Made by a program: the position numbers and the translations under genes. 64,000 bases of DNA. Origin: Branchiostoma belcheri. Its lineage: Eukaryota; Chordata; Leptocardii; Amphioxiformes; Branchiostomatidae. The DNA lies in contig NW_017804020.1 of NCBI RefSeq assembly GCF_001625305.1, forward strand, positions 4,138,935-4,202,934, given 5' to 3'. The notes under the pieces are model-generated. The model was given only the letters and a program-made list of their open reading frames with translations, had not been told where the DNA came from and did no database searches. Below, one piece after another: positions 38,101 to 47,276 of this stretch (positions are counted from its first letter, which is position 1; each line of letters opens with the position of its first letter).

Positions 38101-41100
38101 GTGGGCGGCGATGTGCAACTAACTCAGATCTGCTTCTGCAAGTCACACATGTGAAGACTGATTTCAGGAATGGTTCGTTTCTTTCCCTTTCTGTCTTCTA
38201 GCTAAGTCTTTGCTCCGCAGGTCACTTTCAAGACTTTCAGCGCCTTGCTGAAGCTTGCGCCTTCAAGGAGTTCGGTCCAGGGCAAGGCCTTCCCAGGCAG
38301 TTCTAATGTGGAATTATTTCAAGTCACGCCTGCAGACGTCATCAAAGTGAAGCTATATGGATACAGATACAGATCATACTAGCCTGCCATAAAACAGGTC
38401 AGTTACTAAGAACACGGCCTGTTACCAATGTATCATCCAGATCGAATGGTCTTTGCCACAGAAAAATGCTGCGTTCTTGTGACTTCCACTCACCCGTTTT
38501 TTTAGTAAAGTCTACAACACTTAACAACCATAACAAGTTCTATGGTATCAGTTACTTTCATTGCGGACCTTATAAGGCCGTCCGGATCTTATGCCATTTT
38601 CATTCAACTGCCGAGAATTCCCTCACCGACGCCCTCACTAGAAGCAGATGGTGACACTTCAACCTCAAATACTGCATGATAAACACACCAAGTGCTTATC
38701 GAGCTTCATATGATTTATGGTTTCATCAGGATACACATGTCATCGAGTCAGAAAGTTCCCCTGATCATGATCACTTAAGTACAAATATGCACTTAAGTTA
38801 ATCTGAGTTCACGTCACTTAATGCGGAGGTGGTGAAAGGGTCTTCCAGTTCACACCACATTCTGCTCATCAGCAGTGTCCACAGAGACCATTCAAGACCG
38901 TGATTACTTAACGACTTGTGGTGTCTTTCCATCATCCTCTTTAGCTTTCAACTTTGGTGGACTAAGTCGCCACATGGGAAATCATGCGTTTTGCACTTAG
39001 TGGAGACGTTTGCCTGGGTAATGGCAGACAATCACCATATTGTCTATCCAGAGGAATTTAATGGGAACCTCAAGGTTACGTAGGGATACTTTTAATGTGA
39101 CAGAAGGTCCCAGTACATGGTTTTAGTTTTATCCTTTTATTGGGCTTTTATAAGTTCACGTATAGTACATTATTTACTGTGAGGGCAAAACGGTAGGAAA
39201 GGCGGCATGCGAGCACTCTTGTGAATTGTAGATTGAGTACATGAGTGTTTGCAGTGCACGAGTTCATGCGAGTCAGAATCATGGTGTTTGAAGCAATCAC
39301 TGTAAATGCTCGATCTGGGAATACTGCTATTGGCAGATCGTCACTACGTTAGCATTATATTTAGAAGATCTGACTCTTGCATCTTCTTGATTTCTGTCCT
39401 CTTATATTTTCTCTTTCTGTCAGTTTTAGCTGGTAGATGAAACTGCAGGTTACTATCGAGTCACTACATCTTTTCTGATATCTTCTTACCGATACCATTA
39501 GAGGGATGAGTCCTGCTGTTAAACGATAACGACACTCAAGCCCGTCCTACCGACATGATGATTAAACAATTATTGGCTGGATCTTTCGACAAGTAGTGTG
39601 CTCGCGTGGGCAAAGTTGATGCGCCGCTGTGAGGACCGGATATTAAAGTCTGATCTCGGGCCTGGCAGGGCAACCTCCTCAGGCTGATCGATCAGGGGAG
39701 ATTTAATCTACATCCACTTTGAGTAGGAGCACGTCAAATAAGGCGCAGAGGAATTATCTTAGCCAATTTCTATAACATTTTGACCTGACATTTAAGGAAT
39801 GGTAGAGTCTCCAGCCAGACGAACCGATGCTATTAAACTGTTTTCTTTAGAGGCATCCACTGCAATCTTTAGGAAACCCTGCCCTTGGAAACCCGTTTTT
39901 CAAAGCCGACATTCTAGTCATTTACCTACATACTGAGTTGAAACCACACTATCCCAATGTATATTGACCCTTATGGAGCAAAAATTCTGACGGAAATGGT
40001 TACTGGAAGGACCCAGGGCTGATGTTTAGGGTACCACCCAGAAACAAAAAATGCCCAAAGTATGAACATGATTTAAATGTAATATTGCGAAGCAGTATGT
40101 GTCAATATCACAAAGATTGCCCTAAAATCACATTGGGTGCCTGTAACGTTTTGACATATAATTAGTGGGGAGGAATGGTAGAGTCGCCAGCCGGACGGAC
40201 CGATGCTATTAAACAAGCTATTGTGTTCTTTTTCTTCAAACGATTTTTCTACCGATCGCGATTACTCATCAAGGGCAGTGAGCATTGGACTTGAGAAAAT
40301 AAATTCATCATTGTATCCATCATGTTGTCATTGGACACATTACCTATACAAGAATACATCTGACGAAGCGAAACTTTATCTACTATTGCAAAAGGGTTCA
40401 ATTTTTCATCCGCCTTTCAGTTAAAAGCTATTAAAGCTTTACGATTGTATATCCATTTATGAATACTACACATTCCCAAGACCTTATATGACGATGTATT
40501 GCTTCGGTTAGAGAATGTTGGCCTGACTTTAGGGAATTGTAACTTTTCTTTACTGCTCTTTCAGTGGAACCCATTCGATTGGCAATTACTTGTATGGAAC
40601 ATCTGTCTACAAGATGATTAATCACAGAATAATGATGCTGAGTTTATCAGGTAAATTTATTAGTATCTTCATCGAACTGTTTACATTTAGATATTTGCTG
40701 TTAGTAACGCGATCTTCTTGTTATGGTAAACTAAGTTCGTGGGATTTCTGACAAATGTCCTAACTCCTGAATTATCAGTATAATAATACAGCCTGGTCTA
40801 GGAGGATGTCATGTAGCGATCTTGGGGACAAATTAACGGGCTAGTCCGATGTGGTGCTCTGTCTGAGACATACATTACCCAGGGCACTGTCTGAGACATT
40901 ACGCAAAGTTCTCCTAATTATCCAGTGATGTCGTGCTGTCCTAAGGCGGGTAAGCTTTAATTTTAGACATCCTAGAGGACAAACATCTAAGCATCTTTCT
41001 AAAGACGTGCCATGGCCAGACATTCAAACGATATTTGTTTATAAGCTAGTAAGAATTACAATGATATGCCATCGATTATATCTGCATAGCATACAGATAT

Positions 41101-44100
41101 AATTAACACTGTGAAGCAGGCATGCGTAATTACGTAAGTCAAACGCAGATTAATCATTATGATTAGAATCCGAACAGAACTATGAATCATATTTCACAAT
41201 TATCATTACGCCCAAAGGAACCCACCAATCTATGCACTGCTTTAAATACATTCATGTTATGAAACTTTTGTTGTTACAGTTACTAAAAATTCCTTGCGCA
41301 GTTCTTTTGCTCGAAGCGCTCGAAAGCATTGCTTTTTTTGTTCACTAGACCGTAAAACGAAATCAGAATACGGATGGGGTCGAGAAGTCAATTGCTTAAA
41401 GTTGTTTGTAATGTTTCATATCCCAATCAGTAATCCCATGTGCATAAGGTGACGTGTGCCTCGCCTATGGCGCCTCTAAAATAATGCATACATTAAGCAG
41501 ACCTAAGGCAGGGATTGACACCGCTGACGACAAAAGCATGTTATGAATATCTGCATAGGATTGCTCTCAAATGCAGACACTTTTTATCCATTCCTGTCTG
41601 AGGACAAAGACAAAGACTGAAGTCCAAACGAAATACGAAATGTTGCATCATTCTAATAATGCTCAGGTCACATTTCCAAACCGGGGCCCGGCCGGGCAGT
41701 TAGCAGGAACGAAAACACAATTAAACATTAAAAAAGTTGAAAAATTTACCATGAGCACTACCTGTATATATTCTTGATATGAACTGTTAATTTTTCGTTT
41801 ATGCAAACAGCCCGGCCGGGCCCCGGTTTGGAAATGTGACCTCAGCATAAGATGTTTTTAGAATCACGGTTTTGGAAAACATTTCATCCGAATATAAATT
41901 CATAGACAAGTATACCTTATTTTAGATGCGAATGCTGCTCTTGAGGAGACAAAAAATGCCAGGTCTAAATGGTGTATTTAAAAGCGGAACGGTGATAGAC
42001 AGATGGCTCATTATCATTCTTGTTGTTGGTCGCGTCTGATTAGATTGGATGCTGCAGTCATTACGCCAACATGTTACTGATATTATTAAAGTCGCCCCCA
42101 TTGGACTACAGGATCATTTCCCTCCGCTCTGCACGACGGCAGGAAAGGTGACCCCTGCGATGGCACGCTGCGGCAATCGTGACACTCTCCAAATTGAGCC
42201 CGATAAGGTCACAGCGAGCGCATTAATTTTCGCCTGATTTTGGAGAGAAAAAAAGAACTTTTGTTTCCTTCTGACAGTGGTCAACATGCCGAAAACGGGC
42301 AAAGATGTCTGTTGCCATGCCAGAAGGTGGATGGCAGATAAATATGAAGAGAGGAGTCCAAAGGCTGACTTGACGTTTTGTTTCTTACTTTGATACAGTG
42401 ATATGTGATGCTGGCTGTGTATGTGTGATGTTCCCACTGATTGAAAACCATTTGTACAATAATTGAGTCAAGATTTAAAAATGTAGGAACCTTGTTTTTT
42501 TCGGCCCGCCATGTTTTTCCCCTGCTCGCATTAGATTTGGAGTCTGCGGAGGATGTCAATCATAAAATTTACTTGCTGTGGCCTAACGTTCAAACTTCAA
42601 ACGTGCCGACCTGAGTGCAGGTACCTCAGGACACGGAGAGCATTTGGGGACTTCGCTTATCGCTGACCGACTGCCGTTATCACGTTTGGGACGGGGCGTA
42701 ATTAATTGAATAGTTCTCATTCTCCATCACGGAAGAGTGGCCTCTCACTCCCATGGTAGATTCGAGATTATGCTTCCTGCACAGAAGCGCCTCAGTTATT
42801 ATATAGCATTTGTCAAGGCGATTTGTGAGCTTCATAGACAGATCTAGAGCTTCATGGAAAGGACTTCAATCAGAGCATTGGCTTCTTTCAATTTTTGCTT
42901 TCCTCGTTTTCTTCAGCAATTATATTTTAAGGAAAAAATTGCGGTATGTCATGACATTGCATTCAACTTTTGATTTCCCCATTTTCTTCAGTAATTATAT
43001 TTTATGGAAAAGAATTGCGGTATGTCATGACATAAGAATGTTTACTTAAATGGCTTCCCCAATAATGTAAGGAGGTCAAAATTAGCATTGGTCGAAAATG
43101 ATTATTCATAACGTCAGAAACAATCATTCAGAGATTGCCTTTCATAAAACATCCCTATTGATGCAGAGACGCCTTTTTGGCCTGGCCCAATTATATTCTT
43201 ACGACTGTTGCGATGCTGATATTATGTTTTTATTCTAATATGTGACAAACACATGGAGTTTAATTCGTCACTAAAAATACATGTCTTTAAAAGGTCTCGC
43301 TCTAGGTTTAATTTGCTTGTCAAGTTAGTCCAGTGTGGACCTCAACCTTTTGACTCAGTACCCAAGAGGACTGCTCCAGTAGATATATATTGTAATGAAA
43401 AATCGACAAATTTAATGACACACGAAAACATTAGTCACCAGGGTCATATATGTGGCAACAATCAATTGTCGACATGTCAGATGAGCCCCAGAACAAATTT
43501 ACCTCCGTAAATGATTGAGATGTCTTAGCTATGCAAGTAAGGCCTTGATTTGATTATATGGATGACATCCGCGGATGGATTTTCGTCCGTTTCCAACAAA
43601 AAAACAGGTTTTCGACCATAAGGTAAACCGTAAAAAATGAACAAATATATGTTGCAAATCGTATGTTGCAAAAAATGATTAGAAAACGATACTTATGTCA
43701 TAAGAAAAGAAGAAAATAAAAATAAATAAAAATAAAGAGTTATACTATAGTCTTGTTAGTCTGTGTCTTTTTTTCATTGGTTCAACCTTTGTAGACCGCG
43801 TAGATTTCATATTGAAGTAAACTTCTTTTTGCTAAACTTTTATTTATTCGCACGCTCGCATCAGTTTTGGGGTTCCCATAGGATGTCATCCATATAATCA
43901 AATAAACATGGCCCAAGGGACGTGGGGCTGGGGCACATGATTTTTACTGGGTGGATCTACATGCAAGTTATGTAGCGTTACGGGTGGACGTTTCCAAGCA
44001 TATCCTTCCCGTATTACAGGTCTGGGATACACAGTGTCCGTTATGGCACAGTTAGAAAATGACACATACGACATACCGCAACGCAACATCGAGCATGACT

Positions 44101-45636
44101 CTGAGTGCGTGAAAGTTGTGACTGACGGTAGAAACATCATATATTTACTTCGTCTTTGAAAATTTATCACAATATCAAGAGCCATAGCTTTACAATGTCG
44201 CATATAGACGTGTACTTTGAACTTTTTCGTCACGATATGAGTTCTAAGGATTTAATATCCGGTGAAACGGTGCGAAACGGTCTTTGCTCAGTGAGACCCC
44301 GATAAGCCCGAAGCAGCCCAGTGTGCCTACCTGCATAGTGCGGCCTCAGACGGGCGTCATACCCCTCCAGCACCGAGTTGATCATATTGGTGTACGTTAT
44401 GCTGCAGGGCGAAATACAGTGGGAGAAATATTAGTTTTGACGGCATCAATTACAGTGTTTGTTTTATTGCAGTATAACTTATTGTTTTACTCACAATTGG
44501 CATCAAACGAGCTTTAATATCTTACGCACTCAACTGTTTGACTTTTTGCAATAATCTACTCATCTGTCTGGGTAACCGTACTAGTTGTTGTGCCTGTAAT
44601 TGATACATGCATAATTTACGCCTGAGGTTATCATATTCATGTGAACCATAACAAACAATCTCATTCGGCAGGATTACACACTTTATTTTCCTGTCTAGTG
44701 TATTAGTGGCAGAATATCAATGATTGCCAAAATTTCTACATCATAGGATTTGGAGCGAAACTTCTTCTATTTGCTATACATCAGTCACGTATATATTAAT
44801 CTGGCGCCGGCATCGTTCTTCATGTTACCGGGACGTCGCCGAAGCTGCTGCCGGCGTTCCTCCCGGTTACGCACCGCCGGGGTTGTCGTGGGAGACAGAC
44901 GACAACAATTTCAACACACAAGCTCAAGGGCATGCATGTGTCCCGACGGAGAGTCAATGATGAAGGATGGTAGGAAAACGGCTTTCGGCAACGCCATGGA
45001 TCACATTACGGGGCAACCGCCACTACACAAGTCCTCAAACGAGTGACGAATAGCACCCACCCCAGTTTATTCAATTCCACCCGGGTAAAACCTGCCTTGA
45101 TAGAAAGAAACGTGATTATATGTCAAACCACGGCAGGCAGATGCAGAAAGAGATAGATTATGATGATATGTCAAACCCTTTCTTGGCAGGTGTGTTGAAG
45201 ATCCTATGACATTTACATGTAGTTTCAGCATTGCTTTGAGTTCTTTTCTGAGAAGACGACTACGCATCATTGGCATAAGTAAGGCAAATATTCTTAGCCA
45301 TGAACATTATTTGAATCCAGACCAAAGAAAAATGAGAAGCAATTACTATTTGTCATTGGTCTCTCTAGCTCTTTTGATTTATATAAAATGTGTTTGTAAG
45401 GCTATACCTTTTTGTATAAAAATCAACTATTTTTGGTCAAACAAAGTAGAAGACTAAAGAGACTTGAAAGGAAGGATGCAGGACACAATTACACCAGTAA
45501 GTCTATCCTACCTTGTCTCGCTGGTGCCGGGTGAAATCGGTGTCCCGTGTAGCGGACGCACGAAGAAGAACAATTGAACGAGCAGCGGTAAATCCAAGTA
45601 GACATGAGCCCAGATTTGGCGGCAATTCCAGGCCAT
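25908..45636 (-). CDS. Gene B: complete GABA-A-type Cys-loop receptor subunit, nine exons, 449 aa
   Basis: A pentameric ligand-gated channel subunit at the cell surface, probably anion-conducting. The exons are 45636-45512, 44401-44331, 31880-31813, 31444-31221 or 29445-29222, 30709-30627 or 28711-28629, 30066-29944 or 28170-28048, 27669-27517, 27150-26915 and 26174-25908. All have AG/GT borders, all phases match, and the total is 1350 nt. In order it shows a signal peptide, [14 protein letters not shown], Tyr95 (loop D), WVPDTYF (126-132, loop A), the Cys-loop Cys170 to Cys184 with 13 residues between, loop B 191-197, loop C Tyr234, TM1 248-270, TM2 with [18 protein letters not shown]3 311-334, a short basic loop and TM4 429-446. 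The Ala-Ala-Arg before TM2 is the beta-subunit-like anion-filter form. Loop B lacks the Glu and Tyr that bind GABA in vertebrate beta subunits, so the ligand is uncertain. Length is normal for the family. Confidence 0.9.
26196..26439 (-). mobile_element. tRNA-derived SINE in intron 8 of gene B
   Basis: On the minus strand it shows the head GGTGGCGTAGTGGCAGTG, B-box GGGTTCGAGTCC, and body CATGCCACCGATCTTGTG and GTGTTGGTGGCGGCATG. It ends GGAATGTTGGAATAAAAAA. It is the best preserved of the four copies. Confidence 0.8.
26915..27150 (-). CDS. Gene B exon 8: TM2, TM3 and start of the intracellular loop
   Basis: 236 nt encoding [20 protein letters not shown], the family hallmark [16 protein letters not shown]3 and an acidic-proline segment EPPDEPQ. 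The pore-lining 6' Thr and 9' Leu are conserved. It ends in phase 0 at the donor GTAGGT. Confidence 0.93.
27517..27669 (-). CDS. Gene B exon 7: loop C end, TM1 and start of TM2
   Basis: 153 nt encoding [20 protein letters not shown], then a Pro-Pro containing TM1, [11 protein letters not shown] and VAARVTLG. Loop C Tyr234 and Ala-Ala-Arg at the cytoplasmic mouth of the pore are here. Phase 1 in and out. Confidence 0.93.
27674..27925 (+). mobile_element. R-family repeat copy in gene B intron 6 (downstream cassette)
   Basis: It carries all R landmarks from GCAAAGCAAATGCATAA to TTCGGTAAACATAATGA. Its paralogue in the second duplication unit is at 29566-29822. Confidence 0.8.
28048..28170 (-). 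CDS. Gene B exon 6, downstream cassette (duplicate)
   Basis: 123 nt encoding [15 protein letters not shown] and on to TITETS. Four bases differ from 29944-30066; the two amino-acid changes fall in loop B. Its donor GTGAGG joins in phase to exon 7 at 27669. Confidence 0.9.
28250..28513 (+). mobile_element. R-family repeat copy in gene B intron 5 (downstream cassette)
   Basis: It begins AAGGTAACATTTGCAAAGC and ends TTCGGTAAACATAATGA. Its paralogue in the second unit is at 30255-30522. Confidence 0.8.
28629..28711 (-). CDS. Gene B exon 5, downstream cassette (duplicate)
   Basis: 83 nt with an intact Cys-loop, the same protein as 30627-30709 and only a silent difference. The splice sites are intact. 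Confidence 0.9.
29222..29445 (-). CDS. Gene B exon 4, downstream cassette (duplicate)
   Basis: 224 nt, splice sites intact (acceptor CCCTCAG, donor GTATTG), with open frame and all motifs of the upstream copy. It must join exon 3 directly, because joining the phase-1 end of the upstream exon 6 to this phase-0 start would shift the frame. Confidence 0.88.
29532..29561 (-). pseudogene. Partial copy of gene B exon 7 with splice acceptor and early stop
   Basis: The duplication carried the exon 7 acceptor (TTTCGCAG) and its first 25 bases. Joined to the upstream exon 6 in phase 1, it reads DEYAYLYFS and then TAA at 29532-29534, supplied by the sequence at the join. It has no donor. It may be a silent relic or a terminal exon giving a receptor that stops before TM1. 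Confidence 0.75.
29566..29822 (+). mobile_element. R-family repeat copy, duplicated with the cassette
   Basis: It is nearly identical to 27674-27925, including the flanking exon 7 sequence, so it arrived by segmental duplication rather than by its own insertion. The GAAGAAG run is longer here. Confidence 0.8.
29944..30066 (-). CDS. Gene B exon 6, upstream cassette: loop B to loop C
   Basis: 123 nt encoding [20 protein letters not shown], then [16 protein letters not shown]. Phase 1 at both ends. Compared with the downstream cassette it has Ser for Thr at 194 and Arg for His at 196. Confidence 0.9.
30255..30522 (+). mobile_element. R-family repeat copy, duplicated with the cassette
   Basis: The counterpart of 28250-28513 in the other duplication unit, with the same landmarks and a few substitutions. 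Confidence 0.8.
30627..30709 (-). CDS. Gene B exon 5, upstream cassette: Cys-loop
   Basis: 83 nt encoding [20 protein letters not shown], the 13-residue disulphide loop that defines the family, followed by QVGS. The protein is identical to that of the copy at 28629-28711. The donor is GTAAGT. Confidence 0.92.
31221..31444 (-). CDS. Gene B exon 4, upstream cassette: loops D, A and E
   Basis: 224 nt encoding [20 protein letters not shown], then [16 protein letters not shown] and on to GGVTYILR. It contains N-glycosylation sites NLT (twice) and NTS. It differs from the downstream copy at 29222-29445 by about seven bases, only one of which changes an amino acid (Thr versus Ser). Confidence 0.9.
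31473..31722 (+). mobile_element. R-family repeat copy in gene B intron 3
   Basis: It starts AAGGTAACATTAATTTTGC. The matching copy in unit 1 is cut off after its first 17 bases at about 29535, which places the duplication breakpoint inside this element. Confidence 0.8.
31813..31880 (-). CDS. Gene B exon 3: first beta strands
   Basis: 68 nt encoding [20 protein letters not shown]. The acceptor is TTCCAAAG and the donor GTAGGT. It ends in phase 0, so it can join either copy of exon 4 (31444 or 29445). Confidence 0.9.
31881..34479. other. Gene B intron 3, first part: nothing recognised
   Basis: No exon, repeat or RNA gene could be supported. A frame near 32423-32490 was weighed as an exon and rejected. 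Confidence 0.35.
34480..34612 (+). mobile_element. Possible LINE 3' end
   Basis: GAGCTTGTATAGGCTTAATA and a CCCCCTTCTCC stretch, followed by AACAATAAATAAATAG, resemble the 3' UTR and tail of CR1-like LINEs. No coding part is attached. Confidence 0.35.
34613..35306. other. Gene B intron 3, nothing recognised
   Basis: No supported feature. Confidence 0.3.
35307..35836. repeat. 56-bp direct repeats flanking the MITE
   Basis: The stretches 35307-35362 and 35781-35836 both read CTTA(A/G)GTCTG, then AGTGGAATAATTT, GTCAGC and ATGTGAAAGGCTTG. They lie immediately outside (left) and overlapping the end of (right) the MITE at 35366-35785. They are too long for a normal target duplication. Confidence 0.75.
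35366..35785 (+). mobile_element. MITE of the GGCC/GGATGACATC family
   Basis: The terminal inverted repeats are TAAGGCCACAGCAAGTAATT at the left and its counterpart ending TACTTGCTGTGGCCTTA at the right, with a subterminal GGATG(G/A)CATC. The interior includes TCAGCATGCCGAAAATTGGC. Related copies lie at 42204, 43538, 53652 and 60728. It is non-autonomous and has no coding capacity. Confidence 0.8.
35837..36839. other. Gene B intron 3, nothing recognised
   Basis: No supported feature. Confidence 0.3.
36840..37146 (-). mobile_element. TTAA-type MITE, copy 1
   Basis: Read on the minus strand it starts TTAAAGGCATCCAGTGCAG and shares GGTTTCAACTCAGTATGTAG and CATACTGCTTCAC (plus-strand spelling) with the copies at 39849-40147 and 51799-52163. 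Confidence 0.65.
37147..37185. other. Short spacer
   Basis: Unremarkable bases between the element and the microsatellite. Confidence 0.2.
37186..37281. repeat. (TAGAA)n microsatellite with adjoining TATACGTATAGAG repeats
   Basis: About ten TAGAA units with one variant (ACGGA), followed by imperfect repeats of TATACGTATAGAG/TATACGAATAGAC. Confidence 0.95.
37282..39848. other. Gene B intron 3, no gene recognised
   Basis: The minus-strand frame at 37949-38146 is open but shows no motif I can name. Nothing else was found. Confidence 0.3.
39849..40147 (+). mobile_element. TTAA-type MITE, copy 2
   Basis: It has AGGCATCCACTGCAATC at the left end, GAGTTGAAACCACACTATCC inside, GAAGCAGTATGTGTCAATAT near the right end and a decayed right terminus (GGGTGCCTGTAA). 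Its family is shared with 36840 and 51799. Confidence 0.65.
40148..41659. other. Gene B intron 3, nothing recognised
   Basis: No supported feature. Confidence 0.3.
41660..41847. mobile_element. PIF/Harbinger-like MITE with 38-bp inverted repeats
   Basis: The arms TGCTCAGGTCACATTTCCAA.. and ..TTGGAAATGTGACCTCAGCA pair over 38 bp with one mismatch and meet a GC-rich inner end CCCGGCCGGGC. TAA lies directly outside both ends (41657-41659 and 41848-41850), the 3-bp TWA target typical of PIF/Harbinger. It has no coding capacity. Confidence 0.8.
41851..42203. other. Gene B intron 3, nothing recognised
   Basis: No supported feature. Confidence 0.3.
42204..42586 (+). mobile_element. MITE of the GGCC/GGATGACATC family, copy 2
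   Basis: The interior (CTTCTGACAGTGGTCAACAT, GATGTCTGTTGCCATGCC, GTGATATGTGATGCTGGCTG) and right end (TTACTTGCTGTGGCCTAA) match the copy at 35366-35785. The left terminus is decayed. Confidence 0.75.
42889..43041. repeat. Two-unit tandem repeat, about 78 bp per unit
   Basis: Both units contain TTTTCTTCAG, AATTATATTTTA, GGAAAA and ATTGCGGTATGTCATGACAT in order. Confidence 0.8.
43042..43537. other. Gene B intron 3, nothing recognised
   Basis: No supported feature. Confidence 0.3.
43538..43913. mobile_element. MITE of the GGCC/GGATGACATC family, copy 3 (subfamily)
   Basis: TAAGGCCTTGATTTGATTAT, then ATGGATGACATCC at the left, is mirrored by GGATGTCATCCAT, then ATAATCAAATAAACATGGCC at the right. 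The interior differs from copies 1 and 2. Confidence 0.7.
43914..45178. other. Intron sequence around gene B exon 2, with a GC-rich block
   Basis: Apart from exon 2 (44331-44401) only a GC-rich block at about 44800-44960 stands out. It has plausible splice sites on the minus strand but no frame that joins exons 1 and 2 without a stop, so it is not called. Confidence 0.3.
44331..44401 (-). CDS. Gene B exon 2: N-terminal helix
   Basis: 71 nt between acceptor CCCTGCAG and donor GTAGGC. It encodes [20 protein letters not shown], the counterpart of gene A exon 2. The phases, 2 in and 1 out, match gene A. The following intron is 12.4 kb. Confidence 0.85.
45512..45636 (-). CDS. Gene B exon 1 (haplotype copy 1): signal peptide
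   Basis: The ATG at 45636 opens 41 codons plus two bases before the donor GTAGGA. The product starts [16 protein letters not shown] and has a Leu-Leu-Val-Gln-Leu-Phe-Phe-Phe-Val core followed by Gly-Thr-Pro, as in a signal peptide and cleavage region. The phase (2 out) fits exon 2, giving Ser at the junction. An identical protein is encoded at 49167-49291. Confidence 0.75.
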
Positions 45637-46210
45637 GGTTCCAAAGCCTTAACTACCTTCAACCTTTGATGAAACTATCCACGGATACCTTCAAGGAATC
45701 TGGCGCACTGTACGCTTTGTTATCCTACTCTAACGGACATCTATCAATCGATCTGACTCAGTTGCCGACAATGCCAGTGATGAGCTGTATCTGTGCGTGA
45801 AGGAAAGGATCATCCTCACTCTGCCACGCTGCAGCTTCAGAGGATCCGCTCTGCATCCGCAGAAGGCCGAGGGAGGCTTTTGAGCAGAAGGATATAAGCT
45901 CCTGCACCCGGAGGATTCACTCCGCGGTCGTACATATCCCCGGAGTCAAGCGGCAGGCGGAACTTTCTCGGCGGGGTTACGGTGGGGAGACTCTCGGTGA
46001 CGGCACGGGAGCGGTGTCAGCCCGGCGTCGTCAGGAGGAGAGGTGCCGTGTCACAGGACGGACGGGTCACGTGCAGCTGATGTCGCGCCTACTGACACGC
46101 GGAGGATTCGCCGGATTCGCCAGGAGATTGCATCCTCTACGACATAATCCCCCGCACGCCGCATCTCTTATAAGCGGGACGGGCGTTTTGATATACAGGG
46201 CATCAAATAA
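45637..46210 (-). promoter_or_regulatory. CpG-rich promoter/5' UTR candidate of gene B (copy 1)
   Basis: A GC- and CpG-dense block in an AT-rich region, directly upstream of the first coding exon. It includes GGTCACGTGCAGC (E-box), CTTATAAG near 46168 and GGATATAAGCTCC near 45891 as possible TATA-like sites, with no clear start site. It could drive the minus-strand receptor, the plus-strand frame at 46914, or both. Confidence 0.4.
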
Positions 46211-46913
46211 AGTTAGTCACGGACTGACCCCAGGGTCACTTGGCCTGGAATACTAAGCTTGGTCTGCTCTAATAACGTAACCGATTCTGTCATGGTGGCT
46301 GAGACACACACCTTCTACAGAGTGTCATGTAAGGGCTTTGTGGATAATTATCATAATATTCATTACTGCGTGTGCCCCCCTCCCCCAGAGCATTAGTTCG
46401 AGTAATGAACCATGAGAAAGGGCTTCGTCATAGCCTGTTACAACTTTTTATTAAAGGATAAAAATGTATTCAACGCGTAAACATTTCCAAATAATTATGC
46501 TATGGCAATATCCATGGTCACGACTCATACAAACTGAACCATTTCGTTTAGGCGGAACCTGTTAAGCTCGACCGATTACTAAAACAAATCCAATGTAGTG
46601 ATTATAACATCACCACATATATAATATAATGCTTAATTCATGAAAAATCCATCCCTCTCACAGTTTGGTCTGGCCGTACTTAGTTCCCCAAAGCGAAATT
46701 GTTGTTTGTTGGACTAGTCTTGTTCAGAGAAATGAATGAGAGAAATGAAGTTTTCTTTTCTTTTGCATTACTTTTTAGCTGTTCAAAATATCTATTTATT
46801 TTAGCCTAGACTCTGCCTTATCTCTGAAATTATATTACGACGTTACGACCAATGATAAACAACGGTTGGTTTGACTTTTGTTTCAACTTTTGTGACAGCA
46901 ACCTGAAATTGCT

Positions 46914-47276
46914 TTGCAAAACTTACATCTTATCCACAGAATACCTCAGAGTTTAAGAAATCCCCAACCGACGTCCCTCACCCATTTTCGCCGTGTGATG
47001 TTGAGGACATTATTCAATTTCGCTCTTATAATTTGGTTGGCTCCAAGTGTTACTTTTTTGTGGGCGTTTATGGCGTGTCTCAACTGGATCGGAAAAACTC
47101 TGATCAATCATAAGGGCGGTTCAGCGGCCGGGGAAGCGGAAATCGAAGTTAGTGTGCACGGCGGGGCGATACAGGTGCGGCCTGATGGTCCTCAGGAGAC
47201 ACCCGGTAATCTCACGGCTGCCACCGGGACGAATTCGGTGCCAACCGCGGGGGACAAACACTCAATGAAAAATTAG
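46914..47276 (+). CDS. Hypothetical membrane-anchored 120-codon frame (copy 1)
   Basis: I do not recognise this product. From Met29 (MLRTLFNFALIIWLAPSVTF) it has one long hydrophobic stretch, then NWIGKTLINHKGG and a hydrophilic tail rich in Gly, Ala, Thr and Pro ending DKHSMKN. An acceptor-like TTTTGTGACAG lies just upstream, so it may be a terminal exon. The block 46981-47315 is identical, base for base, to the other haplotype, while the 55 bases before it differ at about seven positions. That suggests constraint starting around Met29. It could also be chance or a recent gene conversion. Confidence 0.35.
   Translation: MQNLHLIHRIPQSLRNPQPTSLTHFRRVMLRTLFNFALIIWLAPSVTFLWAFMACLNWIGKTLINHKGGSAAGEAEIEVSVHGGAIQVRPDGPQETPGNLTAATGTNSVPTAGDKHSMKN

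Noticed and set aside
37949-38146. Possible retroelement fragment (minus, [15 protein letters not shown])
   Set aside because: The phrase is faintly LINE-like, but no second motif supports it.
44800-44960. Extra exon of gene B between exons 1 and 2
   Set aside because: Exons 1 and 2 already join in the same phase as in gene A, and the GC-rich block has stops in the frame that would be needed.
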